From positions 1 through 64,000 of the forward strand of contig BEDY01000010.1 of assembly GCA_002335605.1 (NCBI GenBank): DNA of 64,000 bases. The letters run 5' to 3'. The notes beneath the pieces are model-generated. The model was given only the letters and a program-made list of their open reading frames with translations. It was not told where the DNA came from and made no database searches. The stretch is from Prillingera fragicola. Its lineage: Eukaryota; Basidiomycota; Tremellomycetes; Trichosporonales; Trichosporonaceae. Of this stretch, positions 22,385 to 33,113 are shown piece by piece. Both the position numbers and the translations under genes were made by a program. Numbering within the stretch: position 1 is the stretch's first letter; each line of letters starts with the position of its first letter.

Positions 22385-22959
22385 TCAGTGCTTGATACAA
22401 CCTAGGACCCAGTAGACCGCTTTGAATGCAACGGAGTGTCATTTGCAGCCAATTGCGAGCTCAGTACCTGCACCTAGCGTTGAACTGCTACCAACTCGTA
22501 ATGTAATATGCACAGGCGACGCAGCAGTACACAGTTGTACAACAGTACGAGGGTGTTCCACAGTGCGAGAAAGTACTCGGGTTAAGCGACCGGAACGGGC
22601 TCCGGATAGATAGATCATTGTTGCGAGCTATGCGAGCACACCCCTGAGATCCCATGCCTTGGCCTTGGCAGTGACCCCAACGAGACCTTTCCGGTATCCG
22701 GCGCTTGCATGCATGGCGCCGCCGCCGCCCCCGCCAGCGAGATCGCCCAAAGGCTCGCGTCTACTCAACCATTGCATGCATCCGGGGCAGCGGCATCCGG
22801 GGCATCCGGGGCAGGATGTGGGGCGCCGGCTTGCAACCAGATCCATCTCACTTTGCATCTTACTCAACACTGCTCCATCCGTGACTCGGGTTGGGAACAT
22901 ATATAAAAACATACATACAACCCACTCTCCAGCAGTATGCAGCACCACGACACTCTCCG
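22385..22959 (+). promoter_or_regulatory. Permease promoter with TATA box and GCATCCGGGG repeats
   Basis: The 575-base spacer has a good TATA-like run (atatataaaaaca) at 22899-22911, about 50 bases before the start codon. A Gly-codon-like GCC/CCG-rich stretch lies near 22715-22735. Three copies of GCATCCGGGG lie at 22778-22811. This is the best-defined promoter in the cluster and could carry regulator sites. Confidence 0.5.
22778..22811. repeat. Three GCATCCGGGG copies, candidate operator
   Basis: The ten-base word occurs at 22778-22787, 22793-22802 and 22802-22811, the last two overlapping by one base. Each copy contains a CCGG core. The position, about 150-180 bases upstream of the permease ATG, suits an activator site for a Zn2Cys6 factor, but that is a guess. 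Confidence 0.45.
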
Positions 22960-22963
22960 ATGA
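22937..22963 (+). other. Upstream ORF overlapping the permease start codon
   Basis: An ATG at 22937 opens an eight-codon frame (MQHHDTLR) whose TGA at 22961-22963 overlaps the permease ATG at 22960 as ATGA. It lies downstream of the TATA-like run, so it may be in the 5' leader and could limit translation or allow termination-reinitiation. Whether the transcript includes it is unknown. Confidence 0.4.
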
Positions 22964-24835
22964 CCCAAACCACCTTCAGCGAGCTTGAAAGTCAGTACCT
23001 TGAGCAGTGGTTTGACATTTGGCTGACGCTCGCCTCTTTCATTTTTCAACCCTCGGTTGGCTTGTTGCTTTAAAATTTCGAACCGTCACTACAATCAATG
23101 TGGTCATGCAGACAATACCAACCCCAAGTGGTGGAAGGACCCATCGCTCCGCCGGAATGTGCTCCACCTCTGCGGCTTATGCCTCTGCCCATTCTTCCTC
23201 GGTTGTGAGTTCGCTGCCCACCGACTCTCGACTTGTGCTGATCTGCCAGATGACTCGGCCCTTCTCACTGGCCTGCAGGCGCTGCCTTCCTGGCTCGAGT
23301 ACTTTGACCACCCCACGGGAACCCACCTGGGCCTCATTACCGCCTCCATCTCGTTCCGTAAGTCCTCAACACCAGGTGATGTAGTCAAGCCGTCCGCTGA
23401 CGTTGGGTAGCGACGATCATCTCTTCTTTCTTTGCCGACTTCGTGAGCGAGCGCGTTGGTCGCCGCTGGTGTATCTGGCTTGGTTCCCTCCAAATCGTGA
23501 GTCTCATTGTGTGTTTCTCGCTTGCTAACGGTACAGGTTCTTGGTGGTTTGCTCTACGCGTTCAGCACCGGCCTCCCAATGTTCATCGCCGCCCGTGTGG
23601 TCACCGGTTTCGGTGGTGGCATGATCAAGGTGGTTGCCGTGGCCATGGTGCACGAGCTTGCCCATCCGCGCTTCCGGTCCCTCGCTTCAGCTATCTACTA
23701 CTCTCTCTACTACTCTGGTTCGATCTTGGCTGCCTGGCTGACGTTTGGCACCCTGTTCATGGCTGGCGAGTGGTCGTGGCGCCTGCCCTGCCTCATGCAG
23801 ATTGTCGGACCCATCGCAGTCATTGGATTGACCCTTACTATGCCCGAGAGTCCTCGTTGGCTGGTAAAAAACGACAAAAGGGAGCAAGCACTGAACATTC
23901 TAGCCAAATATCACGCGTGAGTACTGCTGGCGGAGTTGCAGTGTTGCGTTCGGGAGCTGATGCACTTCAGCAACGGTCTCCGCGAGGACCCTCTGGTTCA
24001 GTATCAGTACCGCGAGATTATCGCAGCCCTTGAGAGTGAGGAGAGGAACAACAGCACTTCATACCTCGACTTTTTGCGCACGATCCCCAACCGCCGCCGC
24101 TTGCTCGTTCTCATCAGTATTTCGTGGGGCCAGAACTGGATCGGTAATGGTATCATTTCGTACTATCTTTCACCTATTCTCAAGACTGTCGGTATCACGG
24201 ACCCCGCACAAATCACTGGCATCAACGGTGGTTTACAAATATTCAACCTCTTCCTCGCCCTCCTTGGCTCATCCCTCGTCGAGCGTGTTGGCCGTCGGCC
24301 TCTGTGGCTGACGTCGACCGCCGGCATGTTTGGGGCCACTATCGTTATCATGGGCCTGTCTGCGGGCTTTGCGCAGACCAAGGACAAAGCCATGGGCACG
24401 GCGGTCATTCCCTTCCTGTACATTTTCTATGGGTTCTACGACATTGCCTGGACGCCCTTGGCGTACAGCTACTCGTCCGAGATCTTGCCTTACAACATGC
24501 GCTCCAAGGGCATGGCAATCTTCGTCGCCATTCAGAATGTCGCTGCGGCGTTCAACCAGTTTGTCAATCCCATTGCCCTGGCCGCCATTCAGTGGAAATA
24601 CTACGGTGTCTACCTCGTCATCCAGGTCTTCTACTTGGTCCTCATATACTTCTTCTTCCCAGAGACTCGTCACATGACGATTGAAGAGGTTTCAACGTTG
24701 TTCGACCAGTTCGGCAAAGGTGACAAGGTCGATCTTCACGAGACGGTACTTTCTGAACTGGACGGTAAAGACGGCGACATTAAGCATCTTGAGCGCGTCG
24801 ACTCGGTGGGCTCCAAGAAGGCCATCGCTGTGTGA
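22960..24835 (+). CDS. MFS sugar permease (lactose permease / hexose transporter type)
   Basis: Exons from 22960 to a TGA at 24833-24835 give about 520 residues. After a first intron of about 120 nt the protein runs NPKWWKDPSLRRNVLHLCG, a typical start of fungal lactose-permease-like sugar porters. The family signatures are present: DFVSERVGRRW between spans 2 and 3, PESPRWLVKNDKREQAL at the central loop, LVERVGRRPLW after span 8, and FFPETRHMTIEEV after span 12. Twelve membrane spans are visible. The protein should bring the pathway substrate across the plasma membrane by proton symport. This subgroup takes oligosaccharides, galacturonate and other sugar acids as well as hexoses, so it does not fix the substrate. 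It closes the cluster on the right. Confidence 0.93.
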
Positions 24836-25250
24836 AAGCGGTATGAATGGTTGAATCAGGCGGTCGAAGCGTGGAGCACATCGAATGTCATAAGGGTTGT
24901 CACAGCGCGCTGGAGGCTTGTAGGAATTCCAAATGAATGAAGCTTGTGGTTATGCTCAATGAAAATGGCAATGTACGGCGGCTCGACTGGAGTGGCTGTG
25001 CTGCTGTGAGACAGCGACGCACGTACTCAGTCACGCATATACTGACCTAATACCTCTGGTTGCGGGCCTGGGGTGTATGTACGGTGACGACGGCGATGCG
25101 ACGTTGGAAAGCGCGTGGTGCTGGCGCAATTACCGGACTGCCCGGAAGGTGGTGCAGCGCAACAGTCCTGATCCCCTCACTGTCCTGTTCAAACGATTCC
25201 GGCGTGCCTCACCGTCGCAACAGCGACAGCGCATATGCATAATGAACGTA
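24836..25250. other. Intergenic, convergent 3' ends
   Basis: The 415-base gap separates the permease from the converging NADPH-oxidase-like gene. Nothing beyond two presumed terminators was seen. It marks the right boundary of the cluster. Confidence 0.5.
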
Positions 25251-27584
25251 TCAACCGAACACCTCCATCATAAAGTAGTACTCGATCCTCGTCCCGTCCT
25301 CTCTTCCTCGTGCTGTCAACGCGCGACACCTGTCCGCGATTATCTCGCCCACAACAGGTGCGCCGCAGAAAAACACCCCGACCTTGAAACGGTCGTTGTC
25401 GCCGTCACCGTCCCGGTCAAAGCCGTACTGCGTGCGATAGCGGATCATGTCCTCGTAATGGGCATCCAGCACGCGCACAAAGTCGGGCCGACCAAAGTGC
25501 GTAGAGTTGATAAGACCTGTAAGCGGCGACTGCGGGTGGTCGTCGGTGCGGTGAAACTCTAGGAGCCATCGGTAGACGTGTGTCGAGATCTCGTTGCGCT
25601 TCTGCGAGACGTGCGTCTGGATGCGAATGTCGAGATGAGGCTGCTCGTCCGGGTAGTGCTTCTTGTGCCAGGCTTGGCTGCGGCAGACGTCGTTTAGGAG
25701 GTCCGAGAACCAGGCCAGGTGGTTGCGCGTGCGCACGACCCAGTGCATATCTACTCGGCGGTAGTCGTCTGGAAACCTGTCAGGAGCCGGGTTGCGCTGG
25801 CGATCCCAGCCACGACGTGAGCTAGAGCGGGAGCGGTTGAGGCGGGGAAGTGAAGGGCGGCGAGTGCCAGACTGCGAGGGCAGCTTGGGATAAGAACCGC
25901 GCGAGCAAGACTGTTTCAGTGTGAGGTCAGAGTCCGTTCCGTCGCTCTTCTCAGCCACGACTCCAGAGCCGCTGCCCTCCTTCTCCTCGGCAGAGCCACT
26001 GTTCTTCTCCTTGAAACTGTCGGTGGACAGCCTCCGACCAGATCTGCGGCGCGGCTTGTCGAACTCGCCCTCGTCGTCCGAGTCAAACATTGCGCCAGCA
26101 GGCCCGCCGTACTCCTTATTGTCTCGCGCCTGTAGATCGGCAAGAATGCCTGAAAAGGGCGTGACGCCGATACCTGAGCCTACGAGGATTGTATGCGAAA
26201 AGTCGTAGAACCGCTGCGCCGGCGCGCCGTATGGCCCATCGATGCCGATCTTGATCTTGGTCGGCTTGTCATCCTTGACGAGGTCGCGCAGCCGTTTGGT
26301 CCAGTTGCCGTCCGTCTTGATATGCAGTTGAAGGTTTTTGCCTTGGCACACGCTGATGGTGAACGGGTGCCATTGGAACAGCGACAATTCGGGCACCTGG
26401 AGGAAGAGGTATTGGCCAGCATGGTAGTAGAAGATGCGGCTTTTGGGGATGGACGCCTTGATCTCGACGGTCTCCGAGTCGAGGATCCTGATGATTGCGT
26501 CGATCCGGTAAAAGCCTACAGCGATGCGGTGCCCACGTTCCAGCAAGATGAGGAGCGTGGGGAAGGCCAGGAAATAGCCAAGCATTGGCACCTGCAGAAT
26601 CGCTTTTGTGCCGTGCGCCATGAGGCAGCCGATGATCGGATACATGAGCAGGTGGACGAGCTGGAAGACCTCGTAGCTCTTCTTCCTCATCCAGGGCATC
26701 GAGGTCGCGCCGATGCAATAGAAGAAGAAAAGCGCAAGAATGCCGGTAATGCCAGGCCGTGATTTGACCATGTCGCTGTAAGTCCTGATCGAACGGTCGC
26801 TGCCGAGCAACTCATCCAGCGGCCCGGGTCGGTACGCGTTGCCGATCCAAACAAAGTCGCCCGCGAGATGTGCAATGCCATGGAGTGTGCCGAGACAAGT
26901 CGCAGTGACGGCCATGATGATATGAAAGTTCTGCGACAGATCCCAGTTGATGAAGCGCGACACAGTGTATGAGCGACGCAGGAGAGTGGAGAAGAAGCGG
27001 GCCATGGACAACAGGAGAAAGAAGAGCGTAGGGTAGAGCATGCCCGCGCACGTCTTGGCAAGCACCACACCCCAGCCGAGCGCACCACTGTATGTCGGGC
27101 CAAGATACTTGACGAGCTGCCAGACGCCGAACGCGAGCATGGTACCGTAGACGACGATCATAAAGATGATCGTGGGGCCATGCACCGCCCAGTAGCTGAT
27201 GACGCGGTGCGCAATGCTCATCTTCTTCATGTACGCGTCCTGGCTCTCCTCGTCCTCTTCAGACTGCTTGAGAGACGGGATGCGCCAGGCCTTGACGCGC
27301 TCGACAAACTCGTCACGCGGGATCTTGTCGCCAACCGAGCCGATGATGGTGCGCAGAAACGCATGTCGCGCCTCGGCTTCGGCGTCGTCGGCGTCCGACT
27401 CGTGAAAGTCCGGCGTGAGCTCTTTGTGGACGGCATCGAGCTTGCCCTCTATCTCAGAGTAGTCGATGTGGCCGTCATTGTTGTGGTCGAGGTCGTCGAC
27501 AAACTGTTTGATCTCTTCATCTGTCAGAGGTCGGACTTCGCTGCCTTCAATTGCGGCTGGATTGTAGGCGGGGTTGTCCGCCAT
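25251..27584 (-). CDS. NADPH-oxidase-like flavocytochrome with EF-hand (NoxC/NOX5-like)
   Basis: This single exon encodes 777 residues from MADNPAYNP at 27584; the frame stays open to an earlier ATG at 27671. An EF-hand loop DHNNDGHIDYSE lies at residues 33-44. The ferric-reductase membrane domain has paired heme histidines in NFHIIM...GTLHGIAH (near 222-237) and LVHLLMYPIIGCLMAHG (near 311-324). HPFTI near 405 binds FAD, and GPYG then GSGIGVTPF near 470 bind NADPH. A charged Ser-rich insert of about 120 residues splits the NADPH domain, and a FFCGAP segment lies near 740. The protein would pass electrons from NADPH across a membrane to oxygen or metal, with calcium control by the EF-hand. 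A ferric reductase role is the alternative. It has no introns, unlike its neighbours. Confidence 0.88.
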   Translation of the reverse strand: MADNPAYNPAAIEGSEVRPLTDEEIKQFVDDLDHNNDGHIDYSEIEGKLDAVHKELTPDFHESDADDAEAEARHAFLRTIIGSVGDKIPRDEFVERVKAWRIPSLKQSEEDEESQDAYMKKMSIAHRVISYWAVHGPTIIFMIVVYGTMLAFGVWQLVKYLGPTYSGALGWGVVLAKTCAGMLYPTLFFLLLSMARFFSTLLRRSYTVSRFINWDLSQNFHIIMAVTATCLGTLHGIAHLAGDFVWIGNAYRPGPLDELLGSDRSIRTYSDMVKSRPGITGILALFFFYCIGATSMPWMRKKSYEVFQLVHLLMYPIIGCLMAHGTKAILQVPMLGYFLAFPTLLILLERGHRIAVGFYRIDAIIRILDSETVEIKASIPKSRIFYYHAGQYLFLQVPELSLFQWHPFTISVCQGKNLQLHIKTDGNWTKRLRDLVKDDKPTKIKIGIDGPYGAPAQRFYDFSHTILVGSGIGVTPFSGILADLQARDNKEYGGPAGAMFDSDDEGEFDKPRRRSGRRLSTDSFKEKNSGSAEEKEGSGSGVVAEKSDGTDSDLTLKQSCSRGSYPKLPSQSGTRRPSLPRLNRSRSSSRRGWDRQRNPAPDRFPDDYRRVDMHWVVRTRNHLAWFSDLLNDVCRSQAWHKKHYPDEQPHLDIRIQTHVSQKRNEISTHVYRWLLEFHRTDDHPQSPLTGLINSTHFGRPDFVRVLDAHYEDMIRYRTQYGFDRDGDGDNDRFKVGVFFCGAPVVGEIIADRCRALTARGREDGTRIEYYFMMEVFG

Positions 27585-28035
27585 CCGGTGTGGTGTGTGG
27601 TGTTGAGTGATGTGGACATGATGAGTTTGCCGTTGGGGCCAGTACTTGTAGTCTTTGCTGCGATAAGACACTGGGGTGGGTGATGGCGGATGTGAGGGAG
27701 ATTTGTCTGGGCGCCAAGCATGGAGGCGAGGATGATGAAATGCTCCACTGCCGCTTTTGCGTCAGCCAGCAGTTGTTACTCGCCACGGAGATTCTTGGCA
27801 GGCAGAGATATCCAGGCACTAGGCAGCGCGTCACTGCTCTAGGCCGCGATTTTTCTCTCTTTGGCTTGGCATTCTCTTGCACGTTGGCAGCCTGCAGCGT
27901 CATTGTTGACAAAGAAGCATTCATGGGTACTTGTACGCTCTATTGACACTCTGTTGATCTGTTTCTCTATCTCCGTCTTTGTCTATTCGTCTTCCCAGTA
28001 CGAGTCCTCTATCATACACAAATTTCACCGTCATG
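27585..28035 (-). promoter_or_regulatory. NADPH-oxidase-like gene promoter
   Basis: The 451-base spacer separates two minus-strand genes and holds the ABC gene terminator and the oxidase promoter. If translation begins at 27671 instead, its left end is coding. No other feature was seen. Confidence 0.3.
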
Positions 28036-31000
28036 TCAAACCTCGCCACCGCGCTGCTTGCGCTTCCAACCAAGCCTCGCCCAGAGCCCAGGCTTCTTCT
28101 TGACGGCATTCAGCTCATACATGTCCTCACGGACATTATGTTCTTGCACAATTGACAGGAACGCAGTCTCCGTCGACGCTCTGCGCAGTACGTCAACGGT
28201 GTATCTCAACCCGTCTCGTCCTTCGCTACTCACTCATGAACCGTCATCACCGAAAGGCCCAAACTCCGCTTTGCCCCCTCGAGGGCTTTGAGGAGGGCAT
28301 CCAGCCCGTGTTCCTTTACACCGGGGATCGACAAGCGCGTGACGGTGTCGTATGAGCGGTGCGCATCAAACCCCTGCTGCTTGAGGTACTGAATAACAGG
28401 CTCAACCCGGTCAGCTTCCACGTGCACCTCGTACGTCGCAAAGCGCGATTTGAGTGACGCTGGCGTGCCCACGGCCAACATCTTGGCAGCAATAATGCCT
28501 ACGCGGGAGGCCAGCGCATCGACTTCTTCCATCGAGTGGGTCGTCATGACCACCGCGCGTTGGGCGGTCAGAGATGCGAGCTACAGTCAGCGAATATTAT
28601 GGAGGAGGAACTCACCGCCCGCCATGCCTCGCGCTTGCTGAAAGGATCAACACCGCTGCTAAACTCGTCAATGAGAATGACAGGTCGATCACCAATGAGC
28701 GCAATCATGAGCGAGAGCTTGCGCTGGTTGCCGCCCGACAGCGACGGTGCTAGTTCGTCTGCCTTGGGCGTCAGACCAGAGACGGAGAGCAGCACGCCAA
28801 TGTCGCGCTGCAGTTCGGCACGAGGCACGCCTTTGAGACGTCCGTAGAGCCACAGATGCTGCTGTACAGTGAGGTTGGCGTCGAGAGCGTTGACCTGCGG
28901 GCACACGCCGAGGGCCGAGCGACTGAGTGTGAGTGCAGGCTCACTGCTAGTACTCACGCATTGTTTCTGTCAGCAACAATCGAATGGCCCATGACCACTG
29001 CATCGCCAATCGTCGGCCGCTCCACGCCACGGATACACGCCAGTGTCGTCGTCTTGCCTGCGCCGTTCGGGCCGATGAGGGCAAAAGTGTCGCCCTGGTC
29101 GACGCCAAACGACACGTCGTCCACAGACGGGAAAGGCAGTTTTTTGAACTTTTTAGTCAGGCCGCGCACCATGAGCGAGTCGCTTGCTCCGCGCTGGACA
29201 CGCATCTTCTCCTCGATAACATCGTTGCCGCGCTCCGTGAGGGGCAGCGCGTCGTGGTGCCGCATGCCGTTGAGCTTGCGTCGAATGGCACGCATCCAAA
29301 GTGGAATGGGGCGACCAGAGTCGACCCACACACACAGTTGGAACGCAAAACCCGCCTGCACAAACAAGTACAGGATCGGCGCGCCATACAGCGACATGTC
29401 GCCCAAAGAGGTCTTGGTCGGGTTGCCAGTACTGTCGCACAGCAGCTTGAACATGTTGAGCGACACAAAGGCTGCGCGCATCAGGCTTGCGACTGGGTTC
29501 AGAGCGGCGTAGCCGTAGTGCGCGTAAGCCAGATGTTTATCGGCATCGGCGCTCTTGTCATATGCGAGAAGGAACATGTACATTGTGCTGTCGTCAGCCA
29601 TGCGTCGGATGAGAATGCTTACAAGTAGAGAATGAAAGCTACCGCATTGAAGAATGCGGCCACGGCCCACGATGCGAGCGGGTTCTTGAACATGAGCGAG
29701 ATCATGAACGACCACAGTGTCGAGGCGACGCCAAACATGATCATGACAACCCACAGCTCGCCGAGGCCGTTAAACTGGCCCACACCGGCAAAGACGATGA
29801 CGAGCAGTGTCGAGATAAACACAATCACCGGAAGCTCAAACAGCAAATGGCCTAACCAGAGGCCAGTTGGCTTTGCACCGTTCGAGTACTGGTTAGAGCG
29901 CACTTGCGACGACTTCTCCCAGGTTGGGTATATGGCCGCAAAAGTGGGGTACAGCGCCATCGCGAGGCCAAAGAAGACGACCCAGAGGGTAGCTTTGCCA
30001 AAACCCGAGTTGTACGGCGAAGGGAACTCTTGAAAGTTTGTTCCGATGCGGAAGGGCTGGTCACTGGGCTGCAGCTGCTGGTACAGGCTGTTGGTAAAGA
30101 GGTTCATCACTGACAAGCCCTTGTACTTGTTCTCGGTGCCTTCGAAGGCGACAATGTTGTCGGCACTCGGGAGAGGGAACAGGGATAGGCCGCCAAACGT
30201 GAGGTTTCGGCGCCTGGCGGCCATCAAATCGCCAAAGGATGCATTGTTGGCTGCAGTCTCGAAGGTGCCGATGGCTTGGGTCCAGTTGGATAGTGCGGTG
30301 ATGCCGCCCAGGGAGATGAGCGGGGCAGACTCCTCTGAGCGAAACTTGCTGTGTGGGTAGACCATGGACTGCACGTCCTCGACAGACACAGAGCTGGCAC
30401 AGTCACTCTTGCGGTGCTTCATGAGAGTGAGCGGGCCACACGACGCGCCGATGACGGCAATGAGTACGACGGTAGGAAGGATCCAGGAGCGGCGCAGGAT
30501 AAGGACCCGCTTGTGGAAGACCGCTAGAGCCATTTCCCATCCACTGCGATACCATGGCCGCTCCTCGCCCGGAGTGAGGAATAGCTGTCTGCTGTTGGCG
30601 CGTAGCTCGGGGACACCGCCCTCAATGTCGAAAGACGATGCAGTCTTGGAAAAGATGGAACCCGCAGTGGTGAGCTCGCGCCCCTCGCAGCTGTCGTCGT
30701 CGTTCAAGTCGAGAAACACCTCTTCCAGCGTGGAGCTGCCAACCTGGAAGTGGAGGCCTGGCTGCGAGTGCCGAAGCTTCTCGAGGCGCATGACGAGGTG
30801 ACGAACGACGGAGATGTGGTTTGTGCCGGTGATGTAAAAGGTGCGGCCCTTGCCATATTTCATTGTGAGCTCCGGGACCTGGCTACGAAGAACGTCGAAA
30901 AGCGCAACGGGGTCGACGTTGGGCGAGTCGGTAATCGCAACGGTAAACCCTCGGCCGAGCTGTGTCTTGAGAGCCACGGGACTGTCCACCGCAAGAAGCT

Positions 31001-33113
31001 TGCCGGGAGCCTTAAGAATGGCAATGCTGTCACCGAGATAATCGGCCTCGTCGAGAAAGTGCGTTGTGAGGACGATAGTCGCAGTACCTCGGTTGGCAGC
31101 GACGAGGCGCCAAATAGCCCGACGCGAGATTGGGTCGAGACCACTGCTAACCTCGTCAAGGAGGAGCAAGTCTGATCCACCTGCCAACGCGCAGGCAAGT
31201 GCAAGCTTGCGCTTCTGGCCACCGGAGAGTGTGTGGGACTGGGCACCAATCTTCTTGGTCAAGTCACAGTGCTCGAGCAAGTCCAGGTCCGCTTGCTTAT
31301 CCGGTTTATTGCTTCCCTTGATGGCCGCCCACAGCCGCACATGCTGCTCGGGCGTGAGTTCATCCCAGAGCACGTCCTGCTGAGACGCGACGCCAATCTT
31401 CAGGTCATCGGCGTAGCGAACCGAACCGCCCGAGGTGCTCACGAGCCCCGAGATGGTGTTGAGGGTCGTGGACTTTGCAGCGCCGTTACGGCCCAGAAGA
31501 CAAAATATCTCGGAGCGGGGAATATCAAACGACAGGTCGTCGATTGCGACAGTCTCGTGTTTCTTGCCAAACAGCAGGTAGGTCCTAGACGTGTACTTTT
31601 TGTGAAGGTGTTTAATGCTGACAGCGACACCTGAGGGGACATTACAGCGCTCCAGTCGTCTGCCGAGAAAACGGCCATGACCATGGGTGGGCCGAACGTC
31701 ATAAAGCGCGTGCTCAACCATGACAGCAAAGCAAGGGTACACCAGGATGGCAATAATGGCGCCCACCATCAGACCGATGATGGGAGCGTCACCGTCTGGG
31801 CTCTTCTTGGCAACCTCGAGTGTGCGCGGCACAAGTTCCCAGGATGCAAATGCCCTGATGGAAAAGACCATGTACATTGGCGGGAGGAGGAACGAGAGGA
31901 TAATCTGCCCAACAACGTTGGAGCCGACGAGTTGACCAAAGATGCAGAGAAAAAGTGCGGCACCACAGCCTGAGGGTCAGTGACTGTTTGGCGTGAGTGC
32001 GCCTGGCAAGGTTACTCACAAATAATTGCCGCGACAGTCGGGTGACGCGCGAATGGTGCAGCAACGAGCATGGACCAACTTGCGAGGACGAGACCGGTGA
32101 TCACCATGGTGGCAATGACCACTCCAGCGCCACAGTGCTTGAACATTGTTCCAAAGAAGATCCCACCCATCGCAAGCCAGCCAGGAAGGTGCACGGCACT
32201 GACGGCCAAGTGCCACGACAGGACCCGCGCGAGGGAACGACAGCCCATGACATCCAGGTGCGCGGTGAGCTTTTTCTGGCGTTCGGCCGCCATGTACCCA
32301 GTCATCTTGTAGAGAACAGGGAAAAAGCCGATTACGAAGGCGACGACCATCATGGATCGCTGGTTCTTTGCGAATTCTGCCGTTAGCATTGCCCCTTGTT
32401 GATGGCTCACCTTTGCGGATCTTTTCGTCATACTCGCCTTGGGTCTGGGTGGTGTATTCCCACGCCAGAGGTGGCCGGGGCATGTTATTGGTGGTCATGT
32501 TAATCCATGTCTGAGATCAGCTTGTTCTGCTACCACAACTCACGCTCTCGACAGCCCATTGCAGAGGTAGGAATCGTTTCTGAAAGTCGTCATTCTTGGT
32601 CTCTTTGGCGTCCAGCACCGTCAAACCCTGGTCGCCACGCATGGTGTAGTTTAAGGCGCCGTTATCAAGATCCGCGGTTTCAAAGATGAGCGCTGCAAAG
32701 CATTGCGAGATTTCACCAAATGATTGGGTGCAACGCGACTCAATCTGCGAGAGGTCGACGTACTCGACAGGGGCATTGATTGCGGCTGACGAGAGAACAT
32801 TGTAGATGAGAGAGTGAGCGGGAGAACCATCGGGTGCACCAGAAACCACTAGACGGAGACCAAACAGGTCGGTTGGGAGTGGCCGCAGAGGTTGCGGATG
32901 GCCGACTGAGTAGACATTGCTGTCATTGTAGAAGTTCTTGGTGTTGGCGAGGTACGATGCATACAACAAGGGGATCAGGAGACACCTAAACAGGGTGCCC
33001 TTCCAGTGGATGCGAAACGCGATCCTAATGATCAGCTTGGTCTGCCACGCTCGATGGGCTCACCAGTTCTTGCGCCATAGCGCTTCCACTTGGCGGTACA
33101 GGGAGCCTGTCAT
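28036..33113 (-). CDS. ABCA-type full ABC transporter
   Basis: About nine exons encode a protein of roughly 1,550 residues built as TMD-NBD-TMD-NBD. It starts MTGSLYRQVEALWRKNW at 33113. A large extracytoplasmic loop follows the first span, as in ABCA proteins. NBD1 has GRNGAAKST (Walker A, 31476-31500), LSGGQKRK and LLLLDEVSSGLDP. NBD2 has the normal GPNGAGKTTTL, LSGGNQRKLS and VILIDEFSSGVDP. The last intron restores MTVHEASTETAFLSIVQEHN, the usual ABCA C-terminal segment, and sets the TGA at 28036-28038. ABCA proteins move or flip lipids, often inside vesicles. The NBD1 Walker A has Ala in place of the last conserved Gly, which may weaken ATP hydrolysis at that site. Substrate unknown. Confidence 0.9.

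Noticed and set aside
151..24835. Reading the cluster as a secondary-metabolite gene cluster
   Set aside because: There is no polyketide synthase, peptide synthetase, terpene cyclase or prenyltransferase; the enzymes are those of carbon catabolism.
151..24835. Reading the cluster as a sulfoquinovose pathway
   Set aside because: Transketolase, transaldolase, a dioxygenase and an AKR each occur in one of several bacterial routes, but no single route uses this set and no sulfoquinovosidase is present. Kept only as one test substrate.
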